From the NCBI GenBank assembly GCA_017308375.1, contig JAFKEW010000061.1, forward strand, positions 1-43,174: a stretch of DNA of 43,174 nucleotides, in the 5' to 3' direction. Below the pieces are notes generated by a model that was not told the DNA's origin, did not search any database, and saw only the letters and a program-made list of their open reading frames with translations. Positions 31,039 through 39,841 of this stretch are shown in pieces (position 1 is the first letter of the stretch; each line of letters begins with the position of its first letter). The translations under genes and the position numbers were made by a program. This stretch comes from Alphaproteobacteria bacterium (GTDB lineage: Bacteria > Pseudomonadota > Alphaproteobacteria > Micropepsales > Micropepsaceae).

Positions 31039-32022
31039 TCAGCGGCGTACCCCCTCGACCACCGAAACCGGGACGCCGGTTTCGATCACGCGATCGAGCG
31101 TAAAGCCGGTCTTATTGAACAATGCCTCGAATTCCGCCCGGTCGCGCTGGCGGCCGCCGAGAAATGCCATCATGTGAATGTCCAGTACCTTGGCCCAGTG
31201 CGGACCGGGGTCATCGGGCAGCAAGGTTTCGACCAGCAGTATCCGGGCCCCCGGTTGCGCGCTGCGGGCGATGTTTTCGAGGATGGCTAGTGAATCGCTG
31301 TCGTTCCAGTCGTGAATGATGTCGGCCAGAATATAGGCACCGGCTTCCGGGATGCGGTCCTTGAAGAAATCGCCGCCCTGTAGGCGCAGACGCGGCGCAG
31401 CGGGCGCTTCCGCCACGACATGGGGCCGGTCGAACAGCACGCCTTCGCAGCCGGGATGGGCGGCGAGAATGGCACGCAGCAGATGGCCCTTACCGCCGCC
31501 GATGTCGGCAATGGTGCGATAGGGCGAGAAGTCACAGGCATTCAGAACCGGACCGATCTGTGACTGGGACTTGCCTTCCATCGCCTCGTTGAAAAGACGG
31601 GCTGTTTCGGAGTCGGTCTCCAGATGCTTCCAGAAACCGCCCGGAATGATCTTTTCGCCCGCGGGCTCGCCGGTCGTGATGGCGTATTGCAGTTCGCCGT
31701 AAGAGTACCAGTTGAAGTCGAGCCCGATCATGCGGGAGAACGAGCGCATCGAATGCGGATGGTCGGAGCGCAACAGCCGCGAACTGTCGGTATGCGCATA
31801 TTTGCCGTCGCTTTGCGCAAAGATGCCGAAAGAGGAAAGCAGCCGCAGCACGCGGTTGAGGGCATCGGCATCGACCCCCGCCGCTTCGGCGAGAGCTTGC
31901 GCACTTTTCGGGGCTTCCCCCAACGCATCGGCAACACCCAGATTGGCAATCGTCTGAAGGCAACGTGCGGCGACGTGCGCGTTGGTGATCTGCATAATGG
32001 TCGTGACAGGATCGGTTTGCAT
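31039..32022 (-). CDS. SAM-dependent O-methyltransferase (hydroxyindole/plant COMT-like)
   Basis: 327 aa. The N-terminal winged-helix dimerisation domain (QITNAHVAARCLQTIANLGV to about residue 90) precedes the catalytic Rossmann domain. The SAM loop is IADIGGGKGHLL. ILADIIHDWNDSDSLAILENI contains the catalytic histidine of small-molecule O-methyltransferases, and ILLVETLLPDD follows. The acceptor is unknown (phenols, hydroxyindoles or polyketides in relatives). GGAGG six bases before ATG 32022 fixes the start over an upstream ATG. It lies 59 bases after the nadQ-type gene on the same strand and may be co-transcribed. Confidence 0.92.
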   Translation of the reverse strand: MQTDPVTTIMQITNAHVAARCLQTIANLGVADALGEAPKSAQALAEAAGVDADALNRVLRLLSSFGIFAQSDGKYAHTDSSRLLRSDHPHSMRSFSRMIGLDFNWYSYGELQYAITTGEPAGEKIIPGGFWKHLETDSETARLFNEAMEGKSQSQIGPVLNACDFSPYRTIADIGGGKGHLLRAILAAHPGCEGVLFDRPHVVAEAPAAPRLRLQGGDFFKDRIPEAGAYILADIIHDWNDSDSLAILENIARSAQPGARILLVETLLPDDPGPHWAKVLDIHMMAFLGGRQRDRAEFEALFNKTGFTLDRVIETGVPVSVVEGVRR

Positions 32023-32081
32023 GGGAGCCTCCACCGTTTGATGCAAACGTTGACAAGACGCATGACGCAACGCGTTTGAAC

Positions 32082-33074
32082 TTAGCCCCGTGCGCGGGCG
32101 CCGACACGGAAGCCGGGTGCTGGCCGTTCACGCAACACCTCGCGGCGGAAGCGGAACAGTTCGGCCGGGCGGCCACGGGTTGGCGCGCTGGTACGGCCAG
32201 TGCCTTCGACCAGGCCCTGATCTTCCACCAGACGGCGGAAATTCTGTTTGTGCAGCCGGACACCGGAAATGGCTTCCACCGTGCGCTGCAATTCGAGTAG
32301 GGTGAATTCGGGCGGCATCAATTCGAACACCACCGGGCGGTATTTCAGCTTGCCGCGCAGGCGCGCGAGTGCCGTCGCCAGAATGCGGCGGTGATCGAAC
32401 ATCATGCTTTCGCCGAGCGGCGCGGATGCGGTGCAGGCTTTGATGCGGCCGTCGCGCGCGGCCTCTTCGACAAGGCCGGCTTCGTAAAGAAGCTCATAAC
32501 GCTCCAGCACTTTTTCCTCGTCCCAGCCGATACCGTCGAACCCGAAGCAGACGCGCACACGGTCGCGGCGCGCATCGGCGGCGGGCCCGCGCGGGGCCGC
32601 CTTTGCAAAGGCCTTGAGGGCGGGGGCGATCACCGTGTCGATCACCGGGGGTTTGCGTTCGCGCCAATCCTCCCACGGGAAGAAGCGATAGAAATTGCGC
32701 CAGACGGTATCGGGGGCGCGCAGATTTTCCGTGCCGCGGGTCAGCGCGAGATAACCGACCGAGACTACGCGCGCGCCTTCACCCGGCTCCAGCAGATGGC
32801 GGCCACGATCGCCGAAGGTGTAAAGCTGTTCGACATAGCCGAGGTCGATATAGGTCTGTTCGCCCACCCAGGCGCGCAGGCCGCTTTCGAGCGTGCGGTG
32901 ATGCAGCGGATCGAACGGGCCGAAGGGAAGTGAATCCGCGATCTGTCCGGGGTGGTGCACGACAAGCACGCGCGGAGTTTCGTCGGAGACAGCGACCACG
33001 GCGGCGGACAGGCCGATGCTGACGACATGCGCACCGGCGCGGGTGCCGGTGGCGTTGCGCGCGCGGGCGGTCAT
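32082..33074 (-). CDS. nadQ: NadQ/NrtR-like Nudix-fold NAD regulator
   Basis: 330 aa. The N-terminal half is Nudix-like (AAVVAVSDETPRVLVVHHPG, LPFGPFDPLHHRTLE, YVEQLYTFGDRGRH) but lacks the canonical Nudix box glutamates, so it is probably a sensor of an NAD-related ligand and not a hydrolase. The C-terminal part (FTLLELQRTVEAISGVRLHKQNFRRLVEDQGLVE) is a winged helix for DNA binding. This matches the COG4111/NadQ regulators of NAD synthesis in alphaproteobacteria. The nad operon with a perfect palindrome before nadA lies about 2 kb away. Its start overlaps the tyrosine phosphatase stop by 4 bases (ATGA). The symbol rests on family and context, not on proof. Confidence 0.85.
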   Translation of the reverse strand: MTARARNATGTRAGAHVVSIGLSAAVVAVSDETPRVLVVHHPGQIADSLPFGPFDPLHHRTLESGLRAWVGEQTYIDLGYVEQLYTFGDRGRHLLEPGEGARVVSVGYLALTRGTENLRAPDTVWRNFYRFFPWEDWRERKPPVIDTVIAPALKAFAKAAPRGPAADARRDRVRVCFGFDGIGWDEEKVLERYELLYEAGLVEEAARDGRIKACTASAPLGESMMFDHRRILATALARLRGKLKYRPVVFELMPPEFTLLELQRTVEAISGVRLHKQNFRRLVEDQGLVEGTGRTSAPTRGRPAELFRFRREVLRERPAPGFRVGARARG

Positions 33075-33595
33075 GAGACCCGTGACAGAAGCGGCAGCGA
33101 GAACGGAACGCCTTCGGTGACGATGGTGCCGGGGCCGATACTCTCCACCGCCTCCACCATGCGGCCGTTGCGGTTGAGCACGGTGTCGGCAAAACGCACC
33201 ATCAGCCTATTGGGTGAAGCGTGCGGGGCGCGCAGCCGCAAGGCGGACGCAAGCGCGCGTTCGCGGCCGGGGCTCTGCCGTTCGCACATCAGGATGAACG
33301 CGGCGGCGGTGGAGCGGCTGACGCCGGCCCAGCAATGCACCACCAGCGGTGCCTTGCCATCCCAGTCTTGCGCGAATTCGAGCAGAGTGCGGATGTGGCC
33401 GGCCGTGGGCGGATCGGTGCCCAAAGCGGGATCGCCGACATCGTTTATGCCGAGGCGCAGATGGCGCGCCGGTTCGAAGCCCGCAGGTGTTTCGATCATG
33501 TGTTCGGGCGACAGCAGGGTGACCACATGCGAAGGCCTGTGGTCCCGGATGGTCTGTTCGAGGCCCGAAAGGGGCGTGACGATGATTTTCGGCAT
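33071..33595 (-). CDS. Protein tyrosine phosphatase-like protein
   Basis: 174 aa. The phosphate loop is HCWAGVSRS with Cys88 and Arg94 (pattern C-x5-R), preceded by INDVGDP, where Asp51 or Asp55 could be the general acid. It belongs to the cysteine-based tyrosine/dual-specificity phosphatase fold. The protein substrate is unknown. GGGAG 6 bases before ATG 33595 sets the start. It overlaps the NAD regulator gene and lies 79 bases after the HD hydrolase gene, a three-gene cluster on the same strand that I recall as conserved in alphaproteobacteria. Confidence 0.88.
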   Translation of the reverse strand: MPKIIVTPLSGLEQTIRDHRPSHVVTLLSPEHMIETPAGFEPARHLRLGINDVGDPALGTDPPTAGHIRTLLEFAQDWDGKAPLVVHCWAGVSRSTAAAFILMCERQSPGRERALASALRLRAPHASPNRLMVRFADTVLNRNGRMVEAVESIGPGTIVTEGVPFSLPLLSRVS

Positions 33596-33674
33596 TTGCG
33601 CTCCCGCGAAGCAGATTAGACGAATGCGTGCGCAAACCCAATCCGGCGCATGGTTATTCAGACCGAAAGACGGC

Positions 33675-34271
33675 TCAGGCCGAAAGGCGGCGGAAGCGAT
33701 CCAGAAACTGGGCCTGCGCCTCCGCCGGTGGCAGCGGGGTGAGCCGGGGTGTGCGGGTGGTGGCGGGGGGATTGCCGAAAAAACGCCGGGCTTCATCCTT
33801 CTCGAAACCGGCGAGCTGGGTGGCTTCGTGATAGGCCGCAATCTGGTCGGCCTTCTTGATCAGCGTATGCACGGTGGCGGGCGCGCGCGCGGGCAGGCCG
33901 AAACGCAGGTGAACCGCCGCCAGAAGGCGCAATTCGAAATCCTTGTAATCGATCCCCACCGCCGCCTTGAACGGGCTGATTAGATCGCCCACGACATATT
34001 CCGACGCATCGTGCAGCAGCGCCATCAGACGCACCGCCCGGTCGCTGCGCGGGGCAAGTTCGGCCGCGAATCGCTCCACCAGCATGCAATGTTGCGCCAC
34101 CGAAAAGGCGTGTGCCCCTTTTGTTTGCCCGTTCCAGCGCGCCACACGGGCAAGGCCGTGCGCGATGTCGACGATTTCGATGTCGAGCGGCGAGGGGTTG
34201 AGAAGGTCGAGCCTTCGGCCGCTCAACATGCGTTGCCAGGCGCGCGGTGTGGTGTCTTTGCGAGGGGGCAC
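33675..34271 (-). CDS. HD-domain hydrolase (YfbR-like)
   Basis: 198 aa with a GTG start behind GGGAG. HD residues are visible: HAFSVAQHCMLVER (first His), LLHDASEYVVGDL (H-D pair), and the closing aspartate in KKADQIAAYHEATQL. The layout fits YfbR-like nucleotidases and related HD hydrolases that remove phosphate from deoxynucleotides. The metal ligands are complete; the substrate is inferred from the fold only. First gene of the HD / phosphatase / NAD-regulator cluster, divergent from the Lon-like protease across 178 bases. Confidence 0.87.
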   Translation of the reverse strand: MPPRKDTTPRAWQRMLSGRRLDLLNPSPLDIEIVDIAHGLARVARWNGQTKGAHAFSVAQHCMLVERFAAELAPRSDRAVRLMALLHDASEYVVGDLISPFKAAVGIDYKDFELRLLAAVHLRFGLPARAPATVHTLIKKADQIAAYHEATQLAGFEKDEARRFFGNPPATTRTPRLTPLPPAEAQAQFLDRFRRLSA

Positions 34272-34385
34272 GGCGTCTCCCGAATGTGGGCGAGTGGGGT
34301 GGCGAGTGAGTTGGCGTGAATGTTTACCTTAATAGCAGGTTTATACGCCGCACCCTCCCGGATGCTACCGCCATCTTGCTACAAT

Positions 34386-34398
34386 TGATTTCAAATCA
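34386..34398. promoter_or_regulatory. Palindrome in the divergent spacer before the Lon-like gene
   Basis: TGATTT-C-AAATCA in an AT-rich stretch of the 178-base spacer between the HD hydrolase and Lon-like genes. It is the most AT-rich part of this spacer and probably contains promoters for one or both genes. No -10/-35 pair is clear enough to assign. Confidence 0.35.
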
Positions 34399-34449
34399 GT
34401 TTCAAAACAAACAGCCGGGGATTTCAAAAACCGGCAATTGGGTAATGCG

Positions 34450-36804
34450 ATGACGGCAAAGCCGCTGGCGGCGGACAAATTCCGCTACAGAACCGATCCG
34501 GCGCGGCTGCCGTTCGAGACCACGGCGGACCTGCCCGACAGTGCCGTGCCCGCAGGGCAGGAACGCGCAATGCGTGCGCTGCGCTTCGGCGCGCAGATGC
34601 GCGAGCCGGGCTACAATATTTATGTGTCGGGCGCCAAGGGTAGCGGCAAGCATCGGGCGGTGCTGGCGGCGCTGGAACGTCTCGCTTTGGCACAGAAGCC
34701 GGCGCCGGACTGGTGTTATGTTCATAACTTCGCCGATCCGCATGCGCCACGGGCGCTGAGCTTTGCACCCGGCGGGGGCGCGCAATTCCGTCAGGCGATG
34801 GCGGATTTTGCCACGGGCCTGAAGCGCGGCATTGCCGCAGCGTTCGAGGACAATGCCTATTGCGCACGGCGAAGCGCGATCGAAGCGGAATGCGCGCGCA
34901 AAAGCGGCACCGTGCTCGACATGGTGCGCGACGCGGCCGAAGCGCGGGGCCTGACACTGGTGGAGCGGCCGGACGGCGGCTTTGAGTTTCATCCCGTGCG
35001 GGCCAGTGGCGGCGCGGATGAGCGGGCCGGGACGCGGCAGGCGCGGCACGATCTGCGCGGGCTGTTGCAGGAGGCGCTGCAGGCGGTAACGGCCTTGCAG
35101 CAGAAGCGTGATGGTGAGTTGCGCGCACTCGACCGCGAGGCGGGAGAGGCGGCGCTGCGCGAATTGCTGCAGCCGCTTTATCAACGCTTTGGCGGCAATG
35201 GCGCGGTGCGCGACTGGCTGAACGGGCTGGCGGGCGATGCCACCGGCAATTTGCCTGCGTTTCAGGCCGATGCGCGTGGGCAGGTGAATGCTGAGCCGCC
35301 TTACCGGCGTTACAGGGTCAATCTGCTGGTGGACAATGGCGCCTGGAGCGGTGCGCCGGTGGTGCAGGTGGGATTGCCGACGCTTTCGCGCCTGACGGGG
35401 CAGGTGGATGCGGCCGCCGAGGCTGCGGATGCACCGTTTGGTTTTCTGCGGGTCCGCGCAGGCGCGCTGCACAAGGCCAATGGCGGTTTCCTGCTGGTTG
35501 AGGCGCTGGACCTGATGCAGCAGGATGCGGCGTGGGACGCAATGAAGCGCGCGCTTCGTGGCGGCACGCTTGCGATCGAGCGCGCGGACGATCGGCGCGG
35601 CGCGGGAACGGATGTAAGGCCGGAAGCGATCCCGCTGTCGTTGAAAGTCGTTCTGGTCGGAGAGCCCTGGGTGTTCGACCGCTTGCGCACACTGGACCCG
35701 GATTTTTCCGAACTGTTCAAGGTGGCGGCGGAGTTCACCAACACCGCGCCGCGCGATGACAAGAATTGCATGGCGCTTCTGACCATGGTGGCGACGCTGT
35801 GCCGCCGGGGAAAATTGCGCCAGTTTGAACGCTCCGGCGCGGCCCGGCTGATCGACGAAGCCTCGCGGATTGCGGGCGATGGCGAGCGCATCTCGGTCCG
35901 CATCGGTGCGATCCACGATCTGGTGCGCGAGGCCAATGCGATTGCGGGTGAAGCGGGGCGCAGCCTGATTGCGGCGCGCGATATCGAACGCGCAATCGCG
36001 GCAAAGGATGACCGTGCCGGCCGGACCAAGGTGCTGGAGCAGGAGATGATCCGCCGCCGCCTGGTGTTCCTGGAAACGGAAGGCGCGCGCGCAGGTCAGA
36101 TCAACGCGCTGACGGTGATGAAGGTGCGCGGCGACAGTTTCGGCCAGCCGGCGCGGATTACCGCAAGCGCAAGCCCCGGAACCGGCAAGGGGGTCGGGAT
36201 CGAGCGCATGGCCCATTATCGCGGCAGCACGCGCCGCCGTGGTGCGCAGACGCTGGCTGCCTATATCAACCGGACCTATTCGCCGCTGACGCCGCTTTCG
36301 CTTCTGGCAACCGTGTCGTTCGAGCAGTTCCATGGACCCATTGACGGCGACAGCGCGAGTGCCGCCGAATTGCTCGCCATTCTTTCGGCCATTGCCGATG
36401 TGCCGCTGAAGCAGGGCATCGCGATTACGGGTGCTATCGATCAGTCTGGCGCACTGCAGCCGGTGGGCAATATCAACCAGAAGATCGAAGGGTTTTTCGA
36501 TGTCTGCCGCATGCGCGGCCTGAACGGAACGCATGGCGTGATCGTGCCGGCGGCGAACAGCGTCAATCTGATGCTGCGCGACGATGTGGCCGATGCGGCG
36601 CGGAAGGCGAATTTCGCGCTCTATACCGCTGGCACAGTCGATGAGGCGATCGAAATCCTGACCGGATTGCAGGCGGGCGTGGCCAAAGGCCGCCGCGGCT
36701 TTCCACGCAGCAGTTTCCATCGCCTCGTCACCGACAATCTGATGGAATTTGCGCGCCCGCGCCTGTTGCGGCCGGTGCATGTCGATGGCTGGTGGCACGC
36801 TTAA
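34450..36804 (+). CDS. Lon-like ATP-dependent protease (LonB/COG1067 group)
   Basis: 784 aa. The N-terminal ATPase has Walker A GAKGSGKH at 61-68, followed by the long helical insertion typical of the COG1067 group. The Lon protease domain is C-terminal: GPIDGDSASAAELLAILSAI with Ser635, and INQKIEGFFD with Lys678. The Ser-Lys spacing of 43 residues equals that of E. coli Lon, so the catalytic dyad is intact. It degrades damaged or regulatory proteins, though substrates are unknown. ATG 34450 is preferred over the in-frame TTG 34438; the ribosome-binding site is weak. A universal stress gene follows after 37 bases, which suggests a stress-related unit. Confidence 0.92.
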   Translation: MTAKPLAADKFRYRTDPARLPFETTADLPDSAVPAGQERAMRALRFGAQMREPGYNIYVSGAKGSGKHRAVLAALERLALAQKPAPDWCYVHNFADPHAPRALSFAPGGGAQFRQAMADFATGLKRGIAAAFEDNAYCARRSAIEAECARKSGTVLDMVRDAAEARGLTLVERPDGGFEFHPVRASGGADERAGTRQARHDLRGLLQEALQAVTALQQKRDGELRALDREAGEAALRELLQPLYQRFGGNGAVRDWLNGLAGDATGNLPAFQADARGQVNAEPPYRRYRVNLLVDNGAWSGAPVVQVGLPTLSRLTGQVDAAAEAADAPFGFLRVRAGALHKANGGFLLVEALDLMQQDAAWDAMKRALRGGTLAIERADDRRGAGTDVRPEAIPLSLKVVLVGEPWVFDRLRTLDPDFSELFKVAAEFTNTAPRDDKNCMALLTMVATLCRRGKLRQFERSGAARLIDEASRIAGDGERISVRIGAIHDLVREANAIAGEAGRSLIAARDIERAIAAKDDRAGRTKVLEQEMIRRRLVFLETEGARAGQINALTVMKVRGDSFGQPARITASASPGTGKGVGIERMAHYRGSTRRRGAQTLAAYINRTYSPLTPLSLLATVSFEQFHGPIDGDSASAAELLAILSAIADVPLKQGIAITGAIDQSGALQPVGNINQKIEGFFDVCRMRGLNGTHGVIVPAANSVNLMLRDDVADAARKANFALYTAGTVDEAIEILTGLQAGVAKGRRGFPRSSFHRLVTDNLMEFARPRLLRPVHVDGWWHA

Positions 36805-36841
36805 GAACGAGTCATGATGGGCCGCCGAACCGGAGATGCCC

Positions 36842-37702
36842 ATGACGATCATGAACATCCTTGCCCCGCTGACAGGCGGCCAGTCCGACGAAGCTGTGAT
36901 GCGCAACGCGTTTGCCGCATCGAAGCCGGTGGGCGGCCATGTGCGAGCCCTGTTCGTCAGGCCCGACCCGGCGCAGGCCATGCCCTATTTCGGCGATGAG
37001 ATGGTTCCCTCCATCGCGCAAGAGATCGTGGACACCTCACGCCGGGCCTCTGACAAGGCGGCGGCCGCCGCACGCGAGGTGGTGACGCGGACCGCGCAAG
37101 AGGCCGGCGCGCAAGTGGTGGAGACGCCGGCACCCGGCAACACTGTATCGTTCCGCGAGATACAGGGCTATTTTGCCGATTGCGTGACACGGGTGGCACA
37201 ACTGGCCGATCTGGTGGTGTTCGGCCCGTTGAAGGATGGTGGGCGGCCCGGCATGACTGAAGCCTTTGAGGCCGTTCTGGTCGAAACCGGGCGCCCGGCG
37301 CTCCTGAGTGCAGGCACGCCGCCGGGTGATTTTGCCGGGCGCATCGCCATCGGCTGGAACGCAAGCCGTGAGGGCGCACATGCGATCAGCGCCGCACTGC
37401 CCTATCTGACGCAGGCGAAGGCGGTGGAGATCCTGACCGTGCGCAGCGGTTCCGTCGAGCCGCCGCCCAATGGCGAGATTCTGGAATATCTGCACCTGCA
37501 TAGCGTGCATGCCGGTGTGCGGGTGGTGGATGCCGGTGATCGCGGCATCGGACAGGCGCTGCTGGACAGCGCGGGCGAAGGCCATGCCGATCTTCTGGTG
37601 GCGGGCAGCTATGGCCGCAGGCGGTTGCGCGAAATTTTCGCGGGCGGGGTGATGCGCCAGATCCTGAACCAGGCGACGCTGCCGCTGTTCTTGATGCGTT
37701 GA
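36842..37702 (+). CDS. Universal stress protein with two Usp domains
   Basis: 286 aa. Two UspA-type halves: the first from the N-terminus (MNILAPLTGGQSDEAVM) to about residue 135, the second starting at RIAIGWNASREGAHAI (about 160). The second has HADLLVAGSYGRRRLREIFAGG, matching the G-x2-G-x9-G-(S/T) ATP-binding motif in a degenerate form. GGAG lies 6 bases before ATG 36842; the ATG at 36836 abuts it and cannot be used well. Such proteins act in stress tolerance in the cytosol, and the ligand is not predicted. It follows the Lon-like protease. Confidence 0.88.
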   Translation: MTIMNILAPLTGGQSDEAVMRNAFAASKPVGGHVRALFVRPDPAQAMPYFGDEMVPSIAQEIVDTSRRASDKAAAAAREVVTRTAQEAGAQVVETPAPGNTVSFREIQGYFADCVTRVAQLADLVVFGPLKDGGRPGMTEAFEAVLVETGRPALLSAGTPPGDFAGRIAIGWNASREGAHAISAALPYLTQAKAVEILTVRSGSVEPPPNGEILEYLHLHSVHAGVRVVDAGDRGIGQALLDSAGEGHADLLVAGSYGRRRLREIFAGGVMRQILNQATLPLFLMR

Positions 37703-37733
37703 ATTTCTGATGCGTTGAGTTTCCGATGCGCCG
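37693..37733. repeat. 16-bp tandem repeat over the Usp gene end
   Basis: GATGCGTTGAATTTCT, GATGCGTTGAGTTTCC, then GATGCGCCG, so two and a half units. The first unit contains the last codons and TGA stop (37700-37702). No role is evident; slippage is the simplest source. Confidence 0.7.
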
Positions 37734-37746
37734 GGATGGCGTGCGT

Positions 37747-38535
37747 TCAGAATAGAAGCTGGGAGCTGACCACGACCAGGGTTGAGGCGAGCACGATCCG
37801 CAGGACGTTGTCCGGCACCTTGGGTGCGATCCGCGATGCAATGATGATGCCCGGAAGCGAGCCGAGCAGCAGCGACCCCAGAACCGCCATGTGAAGCGTG
37901 CCGCCGATCAGATGGCCCATCCCCGCCACCAGGGTCAGCGGTACGGCGTGCGCGATATCGGAACCCGCGATGCGCACGATCGGCAATTGCGGGTAAAGCA
38001 GGATCAGCGCGGTGACGCCCAGCGCGCCGGCGCCGACCGAGGAAATGGAGACCAGCGAACCCAGCACCGCGCCGGTGATGATGGTGTAGCGGACGGTCTG
38101 TTCTTCCGAGAGTGTGCCGACGCGGCGCTGATAGGTTTCGAGCAAGCGGCGCCGGAAGAAAAGCGCGATGGCGGTAAAGAGAAGTGCGACGCCGAGAACC
38201 TTGGTGATCAGTGCGTTGGTTGCGGCGCTGTCGAGGCCGAGATAATGCAGCACCGATAGTGTGATGATGACGGCGGGAATACTGCCGGTGGCGAGGCGGC
38301 CAACCACACGCCAGTCGATGGTATTTTGCAGCCCGTGCATCAGCGAGCCGCCGGTCTTGGTGATGGCGGCGTAAAGCAGATCGGTGACGACCGCCTTTTC
38401 CGGCGAGATGCTGAAAAACAGGATCAGGATCGGCGTCATCAACGAGCCGCCGCCCACACCGGTCATGCCAACGAGAAAGCCCACGCCAAAGCCGGACAAT
38501 ACGAAGGGCACACTAATCGCGTGAAGGAAATCCAT
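37747..38535 (-). CDS. TauE/SafE-family sulfite/sulfonate exporter-like membrane protein
   Basis: 262 aa with about eight hydrophobic segments. The two internal repeats of the family are seen: VGFLVGMTGVGGGSLMTPIL near the N-terminus and VGAGALGVTALILLYPQLPI in the middle. The family includes exporters of sulfite or organosulfonates and many uncharacterised carriers. A sulfotransferase-like gene and a sulfatase lie elsewhere in the window but not adjacent, so a shared sulfur role is unsupported. Inner membrane. Convergent with the Usp gene. Confidence 0.9.
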   Translation of the reverse strand: MDFLHAISVPFVLSGFGVGFLVGMTGVGGGSLMTPILILFFSISPEKAVVTDLLYAAITKTGGSLMHGLQNTIDWRVVGRLATGSIPAVIITLSVLHYLGLDSAATNALITKVLGVALLFTAIALFFRRRLLETYQRRVGTLSEEQTVRYTIITGAVLGSLVSISSVGAGALGVTALILLYPQLPIVRIAGSDIAHAVPLTLVAGMGHLIGGTLHMAVLGSLLLGSLPGIIIASRIAPKVPDNVLRIVLASTLVVVSSQLLF

Positions 38536-38577
38536 CTTTCCGTCGTGTAGAATTCGATGATTGAAGGCAGTGTGGGG

Positions 38578-39729
38578 TCAGGAAGGCGTGGAGGCCGCAA
38601 GCCTTTTCAGAATGACACTGCCAGCGGAATACCCCGCACCGAACGAACATAGCAAGCCAATTGCGCCGGACGGAAGATCGCTGCTGTATTTATGGAACGC
38701 GATGATGGAGCCCGCGGAGCTGGTATTCGCGTATTCGTCGAGGATGTTGGGCGCTTCATCCGCCGCCGGTGCGCGGCCCAGCACGCGGCGCGCAATCAGA
38801 TCGTTCATGTTGATGTTGGCCTGATGCAACCACAAGCGTTTGAGGTCGGACGCTGCGACACCGTGGTCGGCAAGGTGATGGACGATCAGGTCCGACACCA
38901 TCGGCACAACCTCCTTGAACACCTTGCGGCCCTCCTGCACGAAGAGCTTGTCGGGTGCGCCTGTCCCCTCCGGCGCGGCACGGTTCAGAAAGCCGAAATT
39001 GTTGCGGATGTTGTTGGAGAATTTGGTGACAAGGCGGGTGGAGATCACCTCCCAGCTATTGGTGCCTTCCGCGGTATCGGCACGTTCCACGACAAAGGCC
39101 GTCGCCACATCGCCGAAGATGAAGTGGCTGTCGCGGTCGCGGAAGTTGAGATGGCCGGAACAGATTTCCGGATTGCAGACCAGGATGGCGCGGGCCTGAC
39201 CGGATTGCACCATGCTGGCGGCCGCCTGAAGCCCGAAGGTGGCGGAGGAACAGGCGACGTTCATGTCGAAGCCGAAACCTTCGATGCCGAGGGCATCCTG
39301 CACCTCGATCGCCATGGCGGGGTAGGCGCGCTGCAGGTTGGAACAGGCGACCAGAACGCCGTCGATGTCCGCCGGTTTGCGGTCCGCCGCCTTCAGCGCA
39401 TCGCGTGCGGCATGGACGGCGATTTCCGCCAGTACCGAGATTTCGCTGTTCGGGCGTTCGGGAATGCGCGGGCACATCACAGCCGGGTCGAGGATGCTGT
39501 CCTTGTTCATCACAAAGCGGCTTTTGATACCGGACGCCTTGACGATGAATTCGGCGGAGGATTCCGTCAGGGGCTGAAGCGTGCCCTGTTCGATTTCGGC
39601 GGCATGCGCCTTATTGTAGCGCGCGACGTAAGCGTTGAAGGCCGTGACCAGTTCATCGTTGCTGATGGCGTAAGGCGGCGTGAACAGCCCCGTGCCCGAA
39701 ATCGCAATGGCGTTCTCTGTGTGTGGCAC
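38578..39729 (-). CDS. Beta-ketoacyl-ACP synthase III-like enzyme
   Basis: 383 aa with a GTG start. Catalytic triad of the FabH fold: Cys160 in NVACSSATFGLQ, His302 in WLHQANINMND and Asn335 in EYANTSSAGS. It is longer than typical FabH (about 320 aa) with an N-terminal insertion (about residues 30-60), as in the FabH-like enzymes that prime special fatty acids or polyketides. It is not the usual plsX-fabH arrangement, so it is probably a second, specialised synthase. It is divergent from queC across 112 bases. The substrate is unknown. Confidence 0.9.
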   Translation of the reverse strand: MPHTENAIAISGTGLFTPPYAISNDELVTAFNAYVARYNKAHAAEIEQGTLQPLTESSAEFIVKASGIKSRFVMNKDSILDPAVMCPRIPERPNSEISVLAEIAVHAARDALKAADRKPADIDGVLVACSNLQRAYPAMAIEVQDALGIEGFGFDMNVACSSATFGLQAAASMVQSGQARAILVCNPEICSGHLNFRDRDSHFIFGDVATAFVVERADTAEGTNSWEVISTRLVTKFSNNIRNNFGFLNRAAPEGTGAPDKLFVQEGRKVFKEVVPMVSDLIVHHLADHGVAASDLKRLWLHQANINMNDLIARRVLGRAPAADEAPNILDEYANTSSAGSIIAFHKYSSDLPSGAIGLLCSFGAGYSAGSVILKRLAASTPS

Positions 39730-39841
39730 CTTGACCGGTCCCCCGCTTGGTTAAGGGTAGGCTGTCGCACGGGGCCGACAAAGGCAAGCCTTCCGGTTGT
39801 GGGGCCTTGCAGGATGCGCGCGCATGCGGCAGGAGTGACAA

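Noticed and set aside
34402..36981. Very long open frame (859 codons) antisense to the Lon-like protease
   Set aside because: It is the complement of a clear protease gene with an intact Ser-Lys dyad and Walker A. Long antisense frames are common in GC-rich DNA, and its translation is low-complexity (Arg/His/Gln-rich).
39730..39841. Possible preQ1 riboswitch before queC
   Set aside because: No A-rich tail or short hairpin of the preQ1 classes was seen, and only an ordinary ribosome-binding site.
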